From positions 1-32,740 of the forward strand of contig JAFOXR010000015.1 of NCBI GenBank assembly GCA_017391675.1: a DNA stretch of 32,740 nt. The letters are read 5' to 3'. Shown piece by piece: positions 7,996-16,660 of this stretch. The translations under genes were made by a program, and so were the position numbers. Numbering within the stretch: the first letter of the stretch is position 1; each line of letters starts with the position of its first letter. Source of the stretch: Muribaculaceae bacterium (lineage in GTDB: Bacteria; Bacteroidota; Bacteroidia; Bacteroidales; Muribaculaceae). Below the pieces are notes generated by a model. That model was given only the letters and a program-made list of their open reading frames with translations, did no database searches and was not told the DNA's origin.

Positions 7996-9072
7996 ATGAG
8001 AAACCGTATAGGAAATATATTCAGCTTGACCAGCTTCGGTGAATCTCATGGAGCAGCGATAGGTGGCGTGATTGATGGTATGCCTGCTGGCATAAGGATA
8101 GACTTTGAACGGGTTCAACAGGAACTGGATCGCCGTCGTCCTGGCCAATCGGCTATCGTAACGGCCCGCAATGAGAAGGATTGCGTAAAAGTGCTGTCAG
8201 GTATATTTGAAGGAGTTACCACAGGTACATCTATTGGCTTTGTTATAGAGAATACCAATCAGCATTCCAACGACTATTCCAATATTAAGGACGCATTCCG
8301 CCCATCGCATGCCGATTACACCTACACCTCAAAGTATGGTGTGAGAGATTACCGCGGTGGAGGTCGCTCATCGGCAAGAGAAACGGCAGCGAGAGTCGTT
8401 GCAGGAGCTTTTGCCCGTCAGGCACTGGAGCAATTAGGAATTGAAATATATGCCTATACATCTCAGGTTGGCAATATCTCATTGGACAAGGATTATCGCA
8501 AGTACGACAAGAATATTATAGAACAGAATATCGTTAGATGCCCCGATGCAGATAAGGCTAAAGATATGATTAACCTCATCTCGGAAGTGAAGGCTGCTGG
8601 CGACACTATTGGCGGTGTAATTACATGTGTAGCAAAAGGTGTACCAGTGGGACTAGGAGAACCAGTTTTCGGAAAATTGCATGCACAGCTAGGAGAGGCA
8701 ATGTTGAGCATAAATGCCGTAAAAGGATTTGAGTATGGCATGGGATTTGACTTCGCCGATAAACGGGGAAGCGAAGTTAATGACGCGTTCAGATGCGATA
8801 ACGGTTCTGTATCAACAATGACCAACAATTCAGGAGGAATCCAAGGCGGTATATCTAATGGTGAGGATATCTATTTCCGTGTAGCATTCAAGCCTGTTGC
8901 AACTTTGTTGCGTGATGTAGAGACAATCAGCGCATCGGGATATGGGATTGTATTGCATGCCAAAGGCCGTCACGATCCTTGCGTATTGCCGAGGGCTGTG
9001 CCTATTGTTGAAGCAATGACTGCAATCGTTCTGCTAGATAATTATCTTCTTAATAAAACCACTAAACTGTGA
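7996..9072 (+). CDS. aroC: Chorismate synthase
   Basis: A 358-residue enzyme for the last shikimate-pathway step, converting 5-enolpyruvylshikimate 3-phosphate to chorismate with reduced FMN. The N-terminal signature [20 protein letters not shown], the [10 protein letters not shown] segment, the [12 protein letters not shown] loop and the C-terminal [17 protein letters not shown] are all intact. The length is normal for the family. It is third in the rho operon, and its TGA overlaps the GTG start of the next gene by 4 bases (GTGA), a sign of translational coupling. Confidence 0.98.
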   Translation: MRNRIGNIFSLTSFGESHGAAIGGVIDGMPAGIRIDFERVQQELDRRRPGQSAIVTARNEKDCVKVLSGIFEGVTTGTSIGFVIENTNQHSNDYSNIKDAFRPSHADYTYTSKYGVRDYRGGGRSSARETAARVVAGAFARQALEQLGIEIYAYTSQVGNISLDKDYRKYDKNIIEQNIVRCPDADKAKDMINLISEVKAAGDTIGGVITCVAKGVPVGLGEPVFGKLHAQLGEAMLSINAVKGFEYGMGFDFADKRGSEVNDAFRCDNGSVSTMTNNSGGIQGGISNGEDIYFRVAFKPVATLLRDVETISASGYGIVLHAKGRHDPCVLPRAVPIVEAMTAIVLLDNYLLNKTTKL

Positions 9073-9803
9073 GCCTGGAAAAAGGGTACTATGACTTTTC
9101 GGAATTCTTGAGCAAGCATTTTCCCTATAAAGTGCAGAAGATTTCGATAAATGCCGGTTTTACTTGCCCCAACCGTGATGGGAGCAAAGGCACTGGCGGC
9201 TGTACCTATTGTAATAACCAGACCTTTAATCCCGATTACTGCAAGCCTGTAATGAGCGTTGCCGAGCAGCTCGAAAAAGGGACAGCATTCTTTGCACGCA
9301 AATATCCGCAAATGAAGTATCTGGCATATTTTCAGGCATATACCAATACTTACGGGGAATTGCAGCATCTCAAATCGCTTTATGAAGAAGCTCTTCAGGT
9401 TGAAGATGTAGTAGGCATTGTAATAGGAACAAGGCCCGATTGCATGCCCGATGAATTGCTTGATTATCTTGCGGAACTCAATCGTAAGGCGTTTGTGCTT
9501 GTTGAGTATGGAGTAGAAACTGCCAATAATGAAACACTTGAAATAATAAATAGGGGACACACATGGGAAGATGCAGTTGATGCGGTAATGCGAACCAAGT
9601 CACACGGAATCCCATGCGGAGTACATCTTATAATAGGTTTGCCAGGCGAGTCGTTGAGTGAGATACTTGCCACTGCCGATGCCGTGTCGGAACTGCCATT
9701 GGATACAGTAAAACTGCATCAGTTGCAGCTCATTCGCGGTACCCGAATGGCTCAACAGGTAGAGTCGGGCGAACTGTCAATAATGCGTTGGACTGCTGAA
9801 TAA
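9069..9803 (+). CDS. TIGR01212/YhcC-family radical SAM protein, cut short by an in-frame TAA
   Basis: The start is GTG, overlapping the aroC stop. The 244 residues before the first stop contain the radical SAM region with cluster cysteines in [18 protein letters not shown] (C33, C45, C48), then [58 protein letters not shown] and [14 protein letters not shown]. The family is normally a little over 300 residues. The frame continues past the TAA at 9801-9803 with recognisable family sequence to 9989, so the gene is interrupted by one nonsense codon, not naturally short. The catalytic core is kept; the missing C-terminal helices probably reduce stability or substrate binding (inference). Function of the family is not settled. 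Confidence 0.85.
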   Translation: MSLEKGYYDFSEFLSKHFPYKVQKISINAGFTCPNRDGSKGTGGCTYCNNQTFNPDYCKPVMSVAEQLEKGTAFFARKYPQMKYLAYFQAYTNTYGELQHLKSLYEEALQVEDVVGIVIGTRPDCMPDELLDYLAELNRKAFVLVEYGVETANNETLEIINRGHTWEDAVDAVMRTKSHGIPCGVHLIIGLPGESLSEILATADAVSELPLDTVKLHQLQLIRGTRMAQQVESGELSIMRWTAE

Positions 9804-9989
9804 TATATAGATGTGTGCCTTGCGTTCTTGCGTCGTCTTTCGCCTTGTATCGCAGTGGAACGGTTCGTGTCCCAATCTCCCGAAAGTTTACTTATTTCTC
9901 CTAAATGGGGACTTAAAAACTACGAGTTCACCAATCTGCTGATGAACCGCATAAAATCTACTGCTACAGTTCAGGGTAGCGAACGGTAG
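9804..9989 (+). pseudogene. Detached C-terminal part of the radical SAM gene
   Basis: In the same frame as the upstream gene, directly after the TAA, the sequence reads YIDVCLAFLRRLSP, VERFVSQSPESLL, PKWGLKNYEFTNLLMNRIK and ends at TAG 9987-9989. These motifs match the usual C-terminus of the TIGR01212/YhcC family, and the junction TAE-stop-YIDVCL lines up as one replaced residue. Reading through the stop would give 306 codons, the normal family length. A single G-to-T change (GAA to TAA) is the simplest explanation. A base-calling error cannot be excluded. Confidence 0.85.
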
Positions 9990-11480
9990 TTATTTCTTTG
10001 CTATCGGCAACGAGAATGTGAATTCCAGGCCGCCGTTTTCCTTATTGGCCGCCGATATGCAGCCACCGCAAAGCGAGATAGATTCTTTTACAATAGGAAG
10101 CCCTAGTCCGGTGCCGCTCTTTTTGTTCTTGTCCTTATCGATTCGGTAGAAGCGATTGAACAGTTTGGCAATGGATTCTTCAGGCACACCTTTTCCGTTG
10201 TCACTTAGGGAGAATATGTAGAATTTATCGTCCTGAGTCTTCTTTTTGAATATAATGTCGGTACCCCCTGAATAGAAACAGCTGTTCTTAACTAAGTTGC
10301 AGATAGTGTTGTATAGAAGCATTTCGTTGCCTTTAACGAAAATGTCTTCCTCAACCTCTATTTGGAAGTTCATGTTGTATTCTTCAAGCGTGAACTTGAG
10401 GTCTTCTTTTGCTAGACAAGCAATTTTGTTGATATTGATATCTTCGAGCGCAATATTGCTGTTACCGTCTTCGATGCGGCTAATCATGGCTATATTTACC
10501 ACCATGTTTTGAAGCCGTTGAGTATTTATAAGGCACTTTTTCAAGAAATTAGTCTGCGTTTCCTTGTCAATGTCTGGGTGGTTGAGCAATGTGTCAAGGT
10601 ATCCTATGATGATGCCGATAGGCGTTTTAATCTCATGGTTTAAGTTATTGGCAAGAGTGCGTTTCGAGTACAAACGGTTTTTCTCGTCAATAATAGCCTT
10701 TTCCCTTTCAAGGTCGTTTCTCTTGAGAATTTCAATTCTCGTTCTATAGAGCATAGTAAGGTCGTTTGCAATCCCTTTCACGCTGTTTTCAAGAGTAAGC
10801 TGTGTACTGTCGTTGGCTACTATGTCATCTTCCTGGCTTAATTGCATGATGTATCTTCTTAGCTTGGCAATGTTGCTCATGTGTCTGCTAAGAATTAGCA
10901 TACACAAATTAACGACAATGATAAGAATCATTATCATCGTGAGCTTTTTAGGGAATTTCTTTATGAATCCGATCAAGCTTATATCATTATTTATAGGGCA
11001 TTCCGATATTATATATCTGTCTAGAGCCGACGAGTAAGTAGAAGTAATAACACAGTCCTTCTGCAGAATTTCGTCATATCTTGATGTTGACGAACTGATG
11101 CTCGCCTGTGAGCCAACAATCTTTTCGTCAAGATTGTTGTATGATAGTATATTCTTATTTCTGTTGTATGATGCATTGGAATAGAGAATCTCTCCCGATT
11201 CCGAGTATATTGTGAAGAAAATCTCCTCAATAGTCGTGTCCTCGCTTTGCAGAATTATTGCAGTAGCCTTGTCAAGGGCTGTGTGGTTTTCCGGGTTAAT
11301 CGTGAGCAGGTAATTGTTAATTACAAGCGACTGGCTCTGCGCCATGTCGATATTATGCGTTGAATACCGTGTCCATAGCGCATAGAGCAATGAACATATC
11401 GCAACCCAGAAAAGAATGATTATTGCAGTAAGTGTTTTCTGGGGATTATTGAATAGGAAGTTCTTGAAATCCATAGCCAT
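9990..11480 (-). CDS. Membrane sensor histidine kinase
   Basis: A 496-residue kinase with two membrane segments (about 16-36 and 180-198) enclosing a periplasmic sensor of about 140 residues. A short linker leads to the dimerisation/phosphoacceptor helix with NHEIKTP (H282). The ATPase domain shows the N box (NLVKNS, 395-400), DNGKGVPE (427-434), FNRFYR and GTGLGLPI (456-463). It partners the response regulator immediately upstream; its ATG at 11480 lies 35 bases inside the end of the regulator gene. Its TAA directly abuts the end of the radical SAM gene, with no intergenic base. The signal is unknown. Confidence 0.95.
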   Translation of the reverse strand: MAMDFKNFLFNNPQKTLTAIIILFWVAICSLLYALWTRYSTHNIDMAQSQSLVINNYLLTINPENHTALDKATAIILQSEDTTIEEIFFTIYSESGEILYSNASYNRNKNILSYNNLDEKIVGSQASISSSTSRYDEILQKDCVITSTYSSALDRYIISECPINNDISLIGFIKKFPKKLTMIMILIIVVNLCMLILSRHMSNIAKLRRYIMQLSQEDDIVANDSTQLTLENSVKGIANDLTMLYRTRIEILKRNDLEREKAIIDEKNRLYSKRTLANNLNHEIKTPIGIIIGYLDTLLNHPDIDKETQTNFLKKCLINTQRLQNMVVNIAMISRIEDGNSNIALEDININKIACLAKEDLKFTLEEYNMNFQIEVEEDIFVKGNEMLLYNTICNLVKNSCFYSGGTDIIFKKKTQDDKFYIFSLSDNGKGVPEESIAKLFNRFYRIDKDKNKKSGTGLGLPIVKESISLCGGCISAANKENGGLEFTFSLPIAKK

Positions 11481-12183
11481 ATCCTAAGCGAGTGATAATG
11501 CAGCTCCCGTAGTCGCCCAACTTCCGGCGAAGGCGAGTGATGTTGGTATCAATCGTGCGGTCCGACACACCTTCGGCATTGTTCCATATCTTTTCAAGCA
11601 ACTCTTTTCTTGTATAAATGCTGTTGCGGTGAGTGATAAGGAATGTGAGCAGTTCATATTCTGTTTTAGTGAGGTTTATTACCTCATTATTGATATAGCA
11701 AAGCTTTGAACTGTCGTCAATGAACAGTTCTTTGTAGCTGTACTGAACATCTTCTGTTTTCTGTACCACGGCAGGCGCGGGCTGCGTTTCTGGTAGCGGA
11801 GAACTCTGCGTTAGTCTAGAGCGTCTTATCACGCTTTTCACGCGTGCAATCACTTCTCTAGTGCGGAAAGGCTTGGCAATGTAGTCGTCGGCACCGATGT
11901 TCAGCCCCATGATATGCTCATCTTCGCCGTTAAGTGCAGAGCAGAAGATGATAGGAATAAGCTTAGTGTCAGAGTCCTTCTTCAGCATTCTGGCAAGCTC
12001 GAATCCGTTAATGTTGTCCATCATCACATCAAGTATAATCAGCGAATAGGTAGGCAGGTTAAAAGTCATGGCATCAGTAGCGCTGTAAGCCACATCAACT
12101 TCATATCCCTCTACCTCCAGATTATACTTGAGTATTTCGCATATCTCTTGTTCGTCGTCAACGATTAGTATCTTATTTCCCAT
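11446..12183 (-). CDS. OmpR/PhoB-family response regulator
   Basis: A 245-residue regulator. The receiver domain (about 1-120) has the acidic pair D9-D10, the phosphoacceptor D52 in LIILDVMMD, S82 and K104 in AKPF. After a Pro-rich linker (about 125-140) comes an OmpR-type winged helix with LTKTEYELLTFLITH, RKELLEKIW and the recognition region RTIDTNITRLRRKLG. It binds DNA when phosphorylated by the downstream kinase. No promoter matching the Bacteroidetes consensus was found in the 352 bases upstream. The pair resembles PhoB/PhoR-type systems in layout, but there is no phosphate gene nearby, so no symbol is given. Confidence 0.95.
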   Translation of the reverse strand: MGNKILIVDDEQEICEILKYNLEVEGYEVDVAYSATDAMTFNLPTYSLIILDVMMDNINGFELARMLKKDSDTKLIPIIFCSALNGEDEHIMGLNIGADDYIAKPFRTREVIARVKSVIRRSRLTQSSPLPETQPAPAVVQKTEDVQYSYKELFIDDSSKLCYINNEVINLTKTEYELLTFLITHRNSIYTRKELLEKIWNNAEGVSDRTIDTNITRLRRKLGDYGSCIITRLGYGYGFQELPIQ

Positions 12184-12535
12184 GATTATGTCACTGTTTT
12201 GTAATGTTTTTGTAAAAGTAATATATTTTTTCTCAGCAACCTAGAAAAACATGATATTTTTTATTTAAAGCAAAAAAAGCGCATGAATTATATTTTTAAA
12301 TTGCAAAAAAAGATGAAGCCAAAATTCAATTTCATTTAATGAATGGCGTTATGGGGAAAATGTATGTAACAGATGTACCGAAATGGGCACAAGTTATATT
12401 ACCCGACATGGAAAATGATGCGATACTTTAGGATTCAGCAGAATCAAACTAGATGACAAGATTATTCGACTTATGTTATATCAACAAAGGCTGTCCTGGG
12501 ACAGCCTTTGTTGCATAATGTAATCGTGTGAGTGA
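12184..12535. other. Intergenic region without a convincing gene
   Basis: These 352 bases lie between the response-regulator start and the end of ettA. The first 150 bases are very AT-rich and should contain the regulator promoter, though no clean consensus is visible. At 12339-12431 on + there is a 30-codon frame (begins MNGVMGKMYV, ends ENDAIL) with no visible start signals or family match. The ettA terminator occupies 12482-12513. Confidence 0.5.
12482..12513 (-). terminator. Terminator downstream of ettA
   Basis: Inverted repeat with arms 12482-12496 and 12499-12513, about 14 bp of stem closed by a 4-base loop, GC-rich at the tip and AT-rich at the base. It begins 23 bases past the ettA stop on the - strand. 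The U-run is short (TTGTTG), so termination may be moderate. Confidence 0.75.
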
Positions 12536-14221
12536 TTATTCGATTAGTTTCTTGTAGCGAATGCGTGTGGGTTGTGTGTCGCCCAGGCGTGCTTTCTTGT
12601 TTTCTTCGTAGTCGGAGTAGGAGCCTTCGTAATAGAAGACCTTACTATCGCCTTCGAATGCTAGAATGTGGGTGCAGATGCGGTCAAGGAACCAGCGGTC
12701 GTGAGAGATGATTACTGCACAGCCTGCAAAGTTTTCAAGACCTTCTTCAAGTGCACGAAGGGTGTTTACATCGATATCATTGGTAGGCTCGTCGAGAAGC
12801 AGAACATTGCCTTCTTCTTTCAATGCCATTGCCAAGTGTAGACGGTTTCGCTCACCACCCGATAGCATGCCGATTTTCTTTTCCTGGTCGGCTCCGGTGA
12901 AGTTGAACTTTGAAAGGTAGGCGCGTGCGTTCATGTCCTTTCCTCCCATGCGGAATGTTTCGTTTCCTTGTGACACTACTTGATATACGGTGCTTTCGGG
13001 GTGCAGATCCTTGTGGTTCTGGTCCACATAGGCCACTTTCACGGTTTCACCTATATCGAATGAGCCCTTGTCGGCTTTTTCTAGCTCCATTATCAGGCGG
13101 AACATTGTGGTCTTACCTGCACCGTTAGGTCCGATGATACCCACAATGCCGTTAGGTGGCAGCATGAAGTTGAGGTCGTCAAACAGCACCTTGTCACCGA
13201 ATGCTTTTGCGACATGCTGTGCTTCAATGACTTTATTTCCCAATCGTGGTCCGTTAGGAATGAATATTTCAAGTTTTTCTTCGCGTTCTTTCTGGTCTTC
13301 GTTAAGAAGTCGGTCGTAAGAAGACAAGCGGGCTTTCCCTTTAGCCTGGCGAGCCTTAGGTGCCATGCGCACCCATTCAAGTTCGCGCTCAAGAGTCTTG
13401 CGTCTCTTGCTGGCTTGCTTTTCTTCAAGTGCCATGCGTTTGGTCTTTTGGTCGAGCCATGAAGAGTAGTTGCCCTTCCATGGAATACCTTCGCCGCGAT
13501 CAAGTTCAAGAATCCAGCCTGCCACATGGTCAAGGAAGTAACGGTCGTGAGTTACGGCAATTACTGTACCAGGGTATTGCTGCAAGTGCTGTTCGAGCCA
13601 GTCGATTGACTCGGCGTCAAGGTGGTTGGTAGGTTCGTCGAGCAACAGAATGTCGGGCTGTTGAAGAAGTAGACGGCATAGTGCCACGCGACGGCGTTCA
13701 CCACCGGAAAGTGTGCCCACTAGCTGGTCTTCTGGCGGACAGCGTAGGGCGTCCATAGCTCTTTCTAGCTTGTTGTCAAGGTTCCAAGCATCTACTGCAT
13801 CGAGTTTGTCTTGCAACTCAGCCTGGCGTGCTATGAGCTTGTCCATCTTTTCAGGGTCGTCGAGCACATCGGGGTCGCCGAAGCTTTCGTTCACTTTGTC
13901 AAATTCTGCCAGCAGGTCAAGTGTTGGCTGCATGCCTTCCTGAACGATTTCCTTAACGGTCTTTTCGGGATCCAGTTTAGGTTCCTGCTCGAAATAGCCC
14001 ACTGTGTAGCCTGGAGAGAATACGACTTCTCCTTGATATTGCTTGTCGATGCCTGCAATGATTTTGAGCAGGGTAGACTTACCTGAGCCGTTAAGACCTA
14101 TGATGCCTATCTTTGCTCCGTAGAAGAAAGACAGGTAAATGTTCTTCAATACTTGCTTTTGTGGTGGGAAAATCTTGTTTACGCCCACCATTGAGAATAT
14201 GATTTTCTTGTCGTCAGCCAT
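12536..14221 (-). CDS. ettA: ABC-F protein EttA, energy-dependent translational throttle
   Basis: A 561-residue soluble ABC-F protein with two ATPase domains and no membrane part. First domain: Walker A GLNGSGKS (42-49), signature LSGGERRR (171-178), DEPTNHLD (195-202). Second domain: GPNGAGKT (364-371), LSGGERNR (453-460), DEPTNDID (477-484). The linker (about 255-325) is highly charged, with RMAPKARQAKGKARLSSY, typical of EttA. EttA binds the ribosomal E site and gates early elongation by ATP/ADP ratio. It is third in a ruvX-def-ettA cluster, 29 bases after def. Confidence 0.96.
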   Translation of the reverse strand: MADDKKIIFSMVGVNKIFPPQKQVLKNIYLSFFYGAKIGIIGLNGSGKSTLLKIIAGIDKQYQGEVVFSPGYTVGYFEQEPKLDPEKTVKEIVQEGMQPTLDLLAEFDKVNESFGDPDVLDDPEKMDKLIARQAELQDKLDAVDAWNLDNKLERAMDALRCPPEDQLVGTLSGGERRRVALCRLLLQQPDILLLDEPTNHLDAESIDWLEQHLQQYPGTVIAVTHDRYFLDHVAGWILELDRGEGIPWKGNYSSWLDQKTKRMALEEKQASKRRKTLERELEWVRMAPKARQAKGKARLSSYDRLLNEDQKEREEKLEIFIPNGPRLGNKVIEAQHVAKAFGDKVLFDDLNFMLPPNGIVGIIGPNGAGKTTMFRLIMELEKADKGSFDIGETVKVAYVDQNHKDLHPESTVYQVVSQGNETFRMGGKDMNARAYLSKFNFTGADQEKKIGMLSGGERNRLHLAMALKEEGNVLLLDEPTNDIDVNTLRALEEGLENFAGCAVIISHDRWFLDRICTHILAFEGDSKVFYYEGSYSDYEENKKARLGDTQPTRIRYKKLIE

Positions 14222-14250
14222 AAAGCTAAATATTTAGTTGAGGTTGATGA

Positions 14251-14811
14251 TTACTTTCTGAAACTGCGTGTGCGGTAGGAACATCTCACTTTGCCGTCTA
14301 CGATGTTGCGCAGCTTGTTGCGGATAAGCTGCTTGCGTATTGCTGAAATGTGGTCGATGAATACTTTTCCTTCCAGGTGGTCGCACTCGTGCTGGAACAC
14401 TCTTGCAAGGTATCCTTCAATCACTTCGTCGTGAGGCTGGAAATTCTCGTCTAGCCATGTTACGCGGATTTTCTCGATGCGTGGCACCGATTCGTGTATG
14501 CCTGGAAGACTAAGGCAGCCCTCTTCACGATTGGTCTTCTTTCCGTCTTCAATAACTTCGATTCTAGGGTTGATGAGAACAAACTGGCGTCCTTCAAGTT
14601 CGGGGAAGGTGTCCTTTAGCACATCAACATCGATGCATACTAGACGAATGTTCAATCCCACTTGAGGAGCTGCAATGCCAATGCCGTCGCTATCGTACAT
14701 TGTAGCTTTCATGTTCTCGATAAGTTCCTTCAGGTTGGGATAGTCGGGTGTGATGTCTACCGATTCTTTTCTTAATACTGGATGTCCGTAGAGATAGATG
14801 GGTAATATCAT
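14251..14811 (-). CDS. def: Peptide deformylase
   Basis: A 186-residue metalloenzyme that removes the formyl group from new proteins. All three motifs are present: GIGIAAPQ (43-50), EGCLS (97-101, with metal ligand C99) and HECDH (141-145, metal ligands H141 and H145 with E142 as the base). It starts 8 bases after ruvX and is followed by ettA; both def and ettA act at the ribosome. Length is normal for the type found in Bacteroidetes. Confidence 0.98.
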   Translation of the reverse strand: MILPIYLYGHPVLRKESVDITPDYPNLKELIENMKATMYDSDGIGIAAPQVGLNIRLVCIDVDVLKDTFPELEGRQFVLINPRIEVIEDGKKTNREEGCLSLPGIHESVPRIEKIRVTWLDENFQPHDEVIEGYLARVFQHECDHLEGKVFIDHISAIRKQLIRNKLRNIVDGKVRCSYRTRSFRK

Positions 14812-14819
14812 AATTTGCT

Positions 14820-15236
14820 TTAAAATTTATTGCTTTGTAAATAATCGTTCAGAATAATGCTAGCCGCAATAGTGTCCACAATTTCCTTGTTGCGCCTGTC
14901 GCTTTTCTTCATGCCGCCATCAATCATCGCCTTGTGTGCAATGGTTGATGTGAAACGCTCGTCGTACATTTCGACGGGTATGTCGGGAATCACTTTCTTC
15001 AGGCGGTTGAGGAATGGTGTAATGTATTTCATGCTTTCGCTAGGGTCGCCATTCAGCTGCTTGGGAAGACCAACGACTATCTTCTCCACGCTTTCCTTTG
15101 CCACATATCCTTGAATGAATTCTATCAAAGTGTGTGACGGAACGGTGGTTAGCCCGTTTGCGATGATTTTCAGCGGATCGGTTACAGCAATACCGCTACG
15201 CTTGCGACCGTAGTCTATTCCTAAAATTCTTCCCAT
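14820..15236 (-). CDS. ruvX: YqgF/RuvX RNase H-fold protein
   Basis: A 138-residue protein with the YqgF fold: [20 protein letters not shown] carries the first catalytic Asp (D8), [18 protein letters not shown] the central strand and loop, YDERFTS the conserved D-E pair, and [13 protein letters not shown] the C-terminal acidic helix. The family has been linked to 16S rRNA 5'-end maturation and proposed as a Holliday-junction resolvase; the sequence does not decide between them. Its position ahead of def and ettA favours a translation role. It is the first gene of the cluster. Confidence 0.95.
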   Translation of the reverse strand: MGRILGIDYGRKRSGIAVTDPLKIIANGLTTVPSHTLIEFIQGYVAKESVEKIVVGLPKQLNGDPSESMKYITPFLNRLKKVIPDIPVEMYDERFTSTIAHKAMIDGGMKKSDRRNKEIVDTIAASIILNDYLQSNKF

Positions 15237-15241
15237 ATCTG

Positions 15242-15249
15242 CAAAGATA
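15242..15249 (-). promoter_or_regulatory. Candidate -7 element for ruvX-def-ettA
   Basis: On the - strand the sequence reads TATCTTTG, an exact TAnnTTTG match, only 5 bases before the ruvX ATG. No TTTG is found at the expected distance upstream. If used, transcription would begin at or next to the ATG, giving a nearly leaderless mRNA. Confidence 0.35.
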
Positions 15250-15319
15250 ACGAAACTTTTTCATAAGACAGTTATAAAAAAGGTAAATTGATTTTAATGG
15301 ATTAGCTTTATTGGCCGTT

Positions 15320-15352
15320 TTTGTGCAGATTGGAATTTTATTCATATATTTG
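15320..15352 (+). promoter_or_regulatory. Promoter of the 15404-17895 operon
   Basis: TTTG at 15320-15323, a 21-base spacer and TATATTTG at 15345-15352 match the Bacteroidetes consensus. The predicted start near 15359 gives a leader of about 45 bases. Confidence 0.65.
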
Positions 15353-15403
15353 TGGTCTCTAATTAATGAATGGAATTGTAGATTCAATTAAAATAACATT
15401 AAG

Positions 15404-15778
15404 ATGGATGAAAGTTTGAAAAAACAATTGTCTAAGGATCCAGATGGATTACTTACCTATGAATATATTGCAAACAATATTGGTGAAATAGACGATATCA
15501 TGCCAGAATTGGCCGATAATATAATAAGCGTGGACACGGCAGGACAGTTTGTTGTGAGTGCGGCAAGATACCTTAATGCCATTGATAAGGTTAAGTATGC
15601 CGAGAGTATTGACAAACTGATAAAAGCTGCAATAGAAAAAGACCGTGAACGAAAGTATCTCGGTGACCTGGCTGTGAGCATTTGGGGTGCTGATTATAAG
15701 GAACACGCCGATGAATTGGCTGAGGGTGATGATAACTTCCGCAGAATTTACAAGCGACTTTATCCAGTGGGAATCTAA
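15404..15778 (+). CDS. Conserved-looking small acidic protein of unknown function
   Basis: A 124-residue, mostly helical, acidic protein with no signal peptide and no membrane segment, so probably cytoplasmic. Segments include LTYEYIANNIGEIDDIMPELADNI, FVVSAARYLNAID and YLGDLAVSIWGADYKEHADELAE, ending with FRRIYKRLYPVGI. No family was recognised. It has its own promoter upstream and is followed 15 bases later by the cyclophilin lipoprotein gene, so the two are probably co-transcribed. Codon use looks like that of its neighbours, and the composition is protein-like, which supports a real gene. Confidence 0.8.
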   Translation: MDESLKKQLSKDPDGLLTYEYIANNIGEIDDIMPELADNIISVDTAGQFVVSAARYLNAIDKVKYAESIDKLIKAAIEKDRERKYLGDLAVSIWGADYKEHADELAEGDDNFRRIYKRLYPVGI

Positions 15779-15793
15779 AAAACAATAGAAGAT

Positions 15794-16660
15794 ATGAAAA
15801 ATGCTATATGGATGATAGCTTCGGTAATCATGCTGATTACTGCTTGCAGCAGCGGTACCGATGCTGGCCAACAAAAAGTGACTGAAACAAAAAAAACAAA
15901 TGTAATTATACCAGAAATGACTAAAGTAGAACTTAAGACCTCTCTTGGAGATATAGTAGTGGGTCTATATAAAGAAACTCCAAAGCATCACGATAATTTC
16001 GTGAAGTTGGTGAAAGAAGGATATTATAATGGCGTATTGTTCCATCGTGTGATAAATGATTTCATGATTCAGACTGGTGATGGCAATTCAAAGACTGCGA
16101 AGCCAGGCCAAATGCTTGGTACAGGAGATCCAGGCTATACAGTTGAAGCTGAGTTTGTTTATCCTAAGTTCTTTCATAAACGCGGTGCGCTGGCTGCAGC
16201 CCGTACTGCCGACCAGGTGAATCCTGAGCGCCGTTCAAGCGGTTCCCAGTTCTATATTGTTACCGGTAAGGTGTACAATGAACAGCAGATAATGCAGATG
16301 GAGCACCAAATGAATCAAATGAATCTTCAAAGTATTTTCCAAGCAAAAGCTGCTGCAAACCAGAAAGAAATCATGCGCTTAAGAATGGCTCGTGATACTG
16401 CGGGAACAGAAGCTTTGCGTCAAAGACTGATTGCTGAAACTGAGGCTGAAGCTGCAAAGAATCCTGTGAAACTTACTGAAGAACAGCGTGCAGCCTATAC
16501 CACAGTGGGTGGAACTCCTCACCTGGATAATCAGTATACAGTTTTTGGAGAGGTACTTGAAGGAATGGATGTTGTGGCTAAGATTGAAGGCGTTGCAACC
16601 GATCGTAACGACCGCCCAACAGAAGATATAAAGATAATATCGGCAACCGTTATAGAATGA
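15794..16660 (+). CDS. Cyclophilin-type peptidyl-prolyl isomerase lipoprotein
   Basis: A 288-residue lipoprotein: signal sequence with lipobox ITAC (C18), so it is anchored in the envelope. The cyclophilin core is visible: LKTSLGDIVVGLYKETP, the catalytic Arg in LFHRVINDFMIQTGD (R85), GSQFYIVTG (Q152, F153) and HLDNQYTVFGEVLEGMDVV (H243). A Met/Gln/Ala-rich helical insertion of about 75 residues (about 160-238) splits the core between two strands. It assists folding of secreted proteins. Its stop overlaps the M16 peptidase start by 4 bases (ATGA), suggesting coupled synthesis of a foldase and a peptidase. Confidence 0.93.
   Translation: MKNAIWMIASVIMLITACSSGTDAGQQKVTETKKTNVIIPEMTKVELKTSLGDIVVGLYKETPKHHDNFVKLVKEGYYNGVLFHRVINDFMIQTGDGNSKTAKPGQMLGTGDPGYTVEAEFVYPKFFHKRGALAAARTADQVNPERRSSGSQFYIVTGKVYNEQQIMQMEHQMNQMNLQSIFQAKAAANQKEIMRLRMARDTAGTEALRQRLIAETEAEAAKNPVKLTEEQRAAYTTVGGTPHLDNQYTVFGEVLEGMDVVAKIEGVATDRNDRPTEDIKIISATVIE

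Noticed and set aside
11446-11480. A 35-base overlap of the response regulator and kinase genes
   Set aside because: Overlaps of this kind are common in two-component operons; both proteins are complete, so no frameshift is implied.
13093-13533. Long frames antisense or out of frame within ettA
   Set aside because: EttA is intact with all motifs in one frame; these are shadows.
14226-14237. A 12-bp perfect palindrome between def and ettA
   Set aside because: It is entirely A/T except for its ends; such palindromes are expected by chance in AT-rich gaps, and there is no other sign of an operator.
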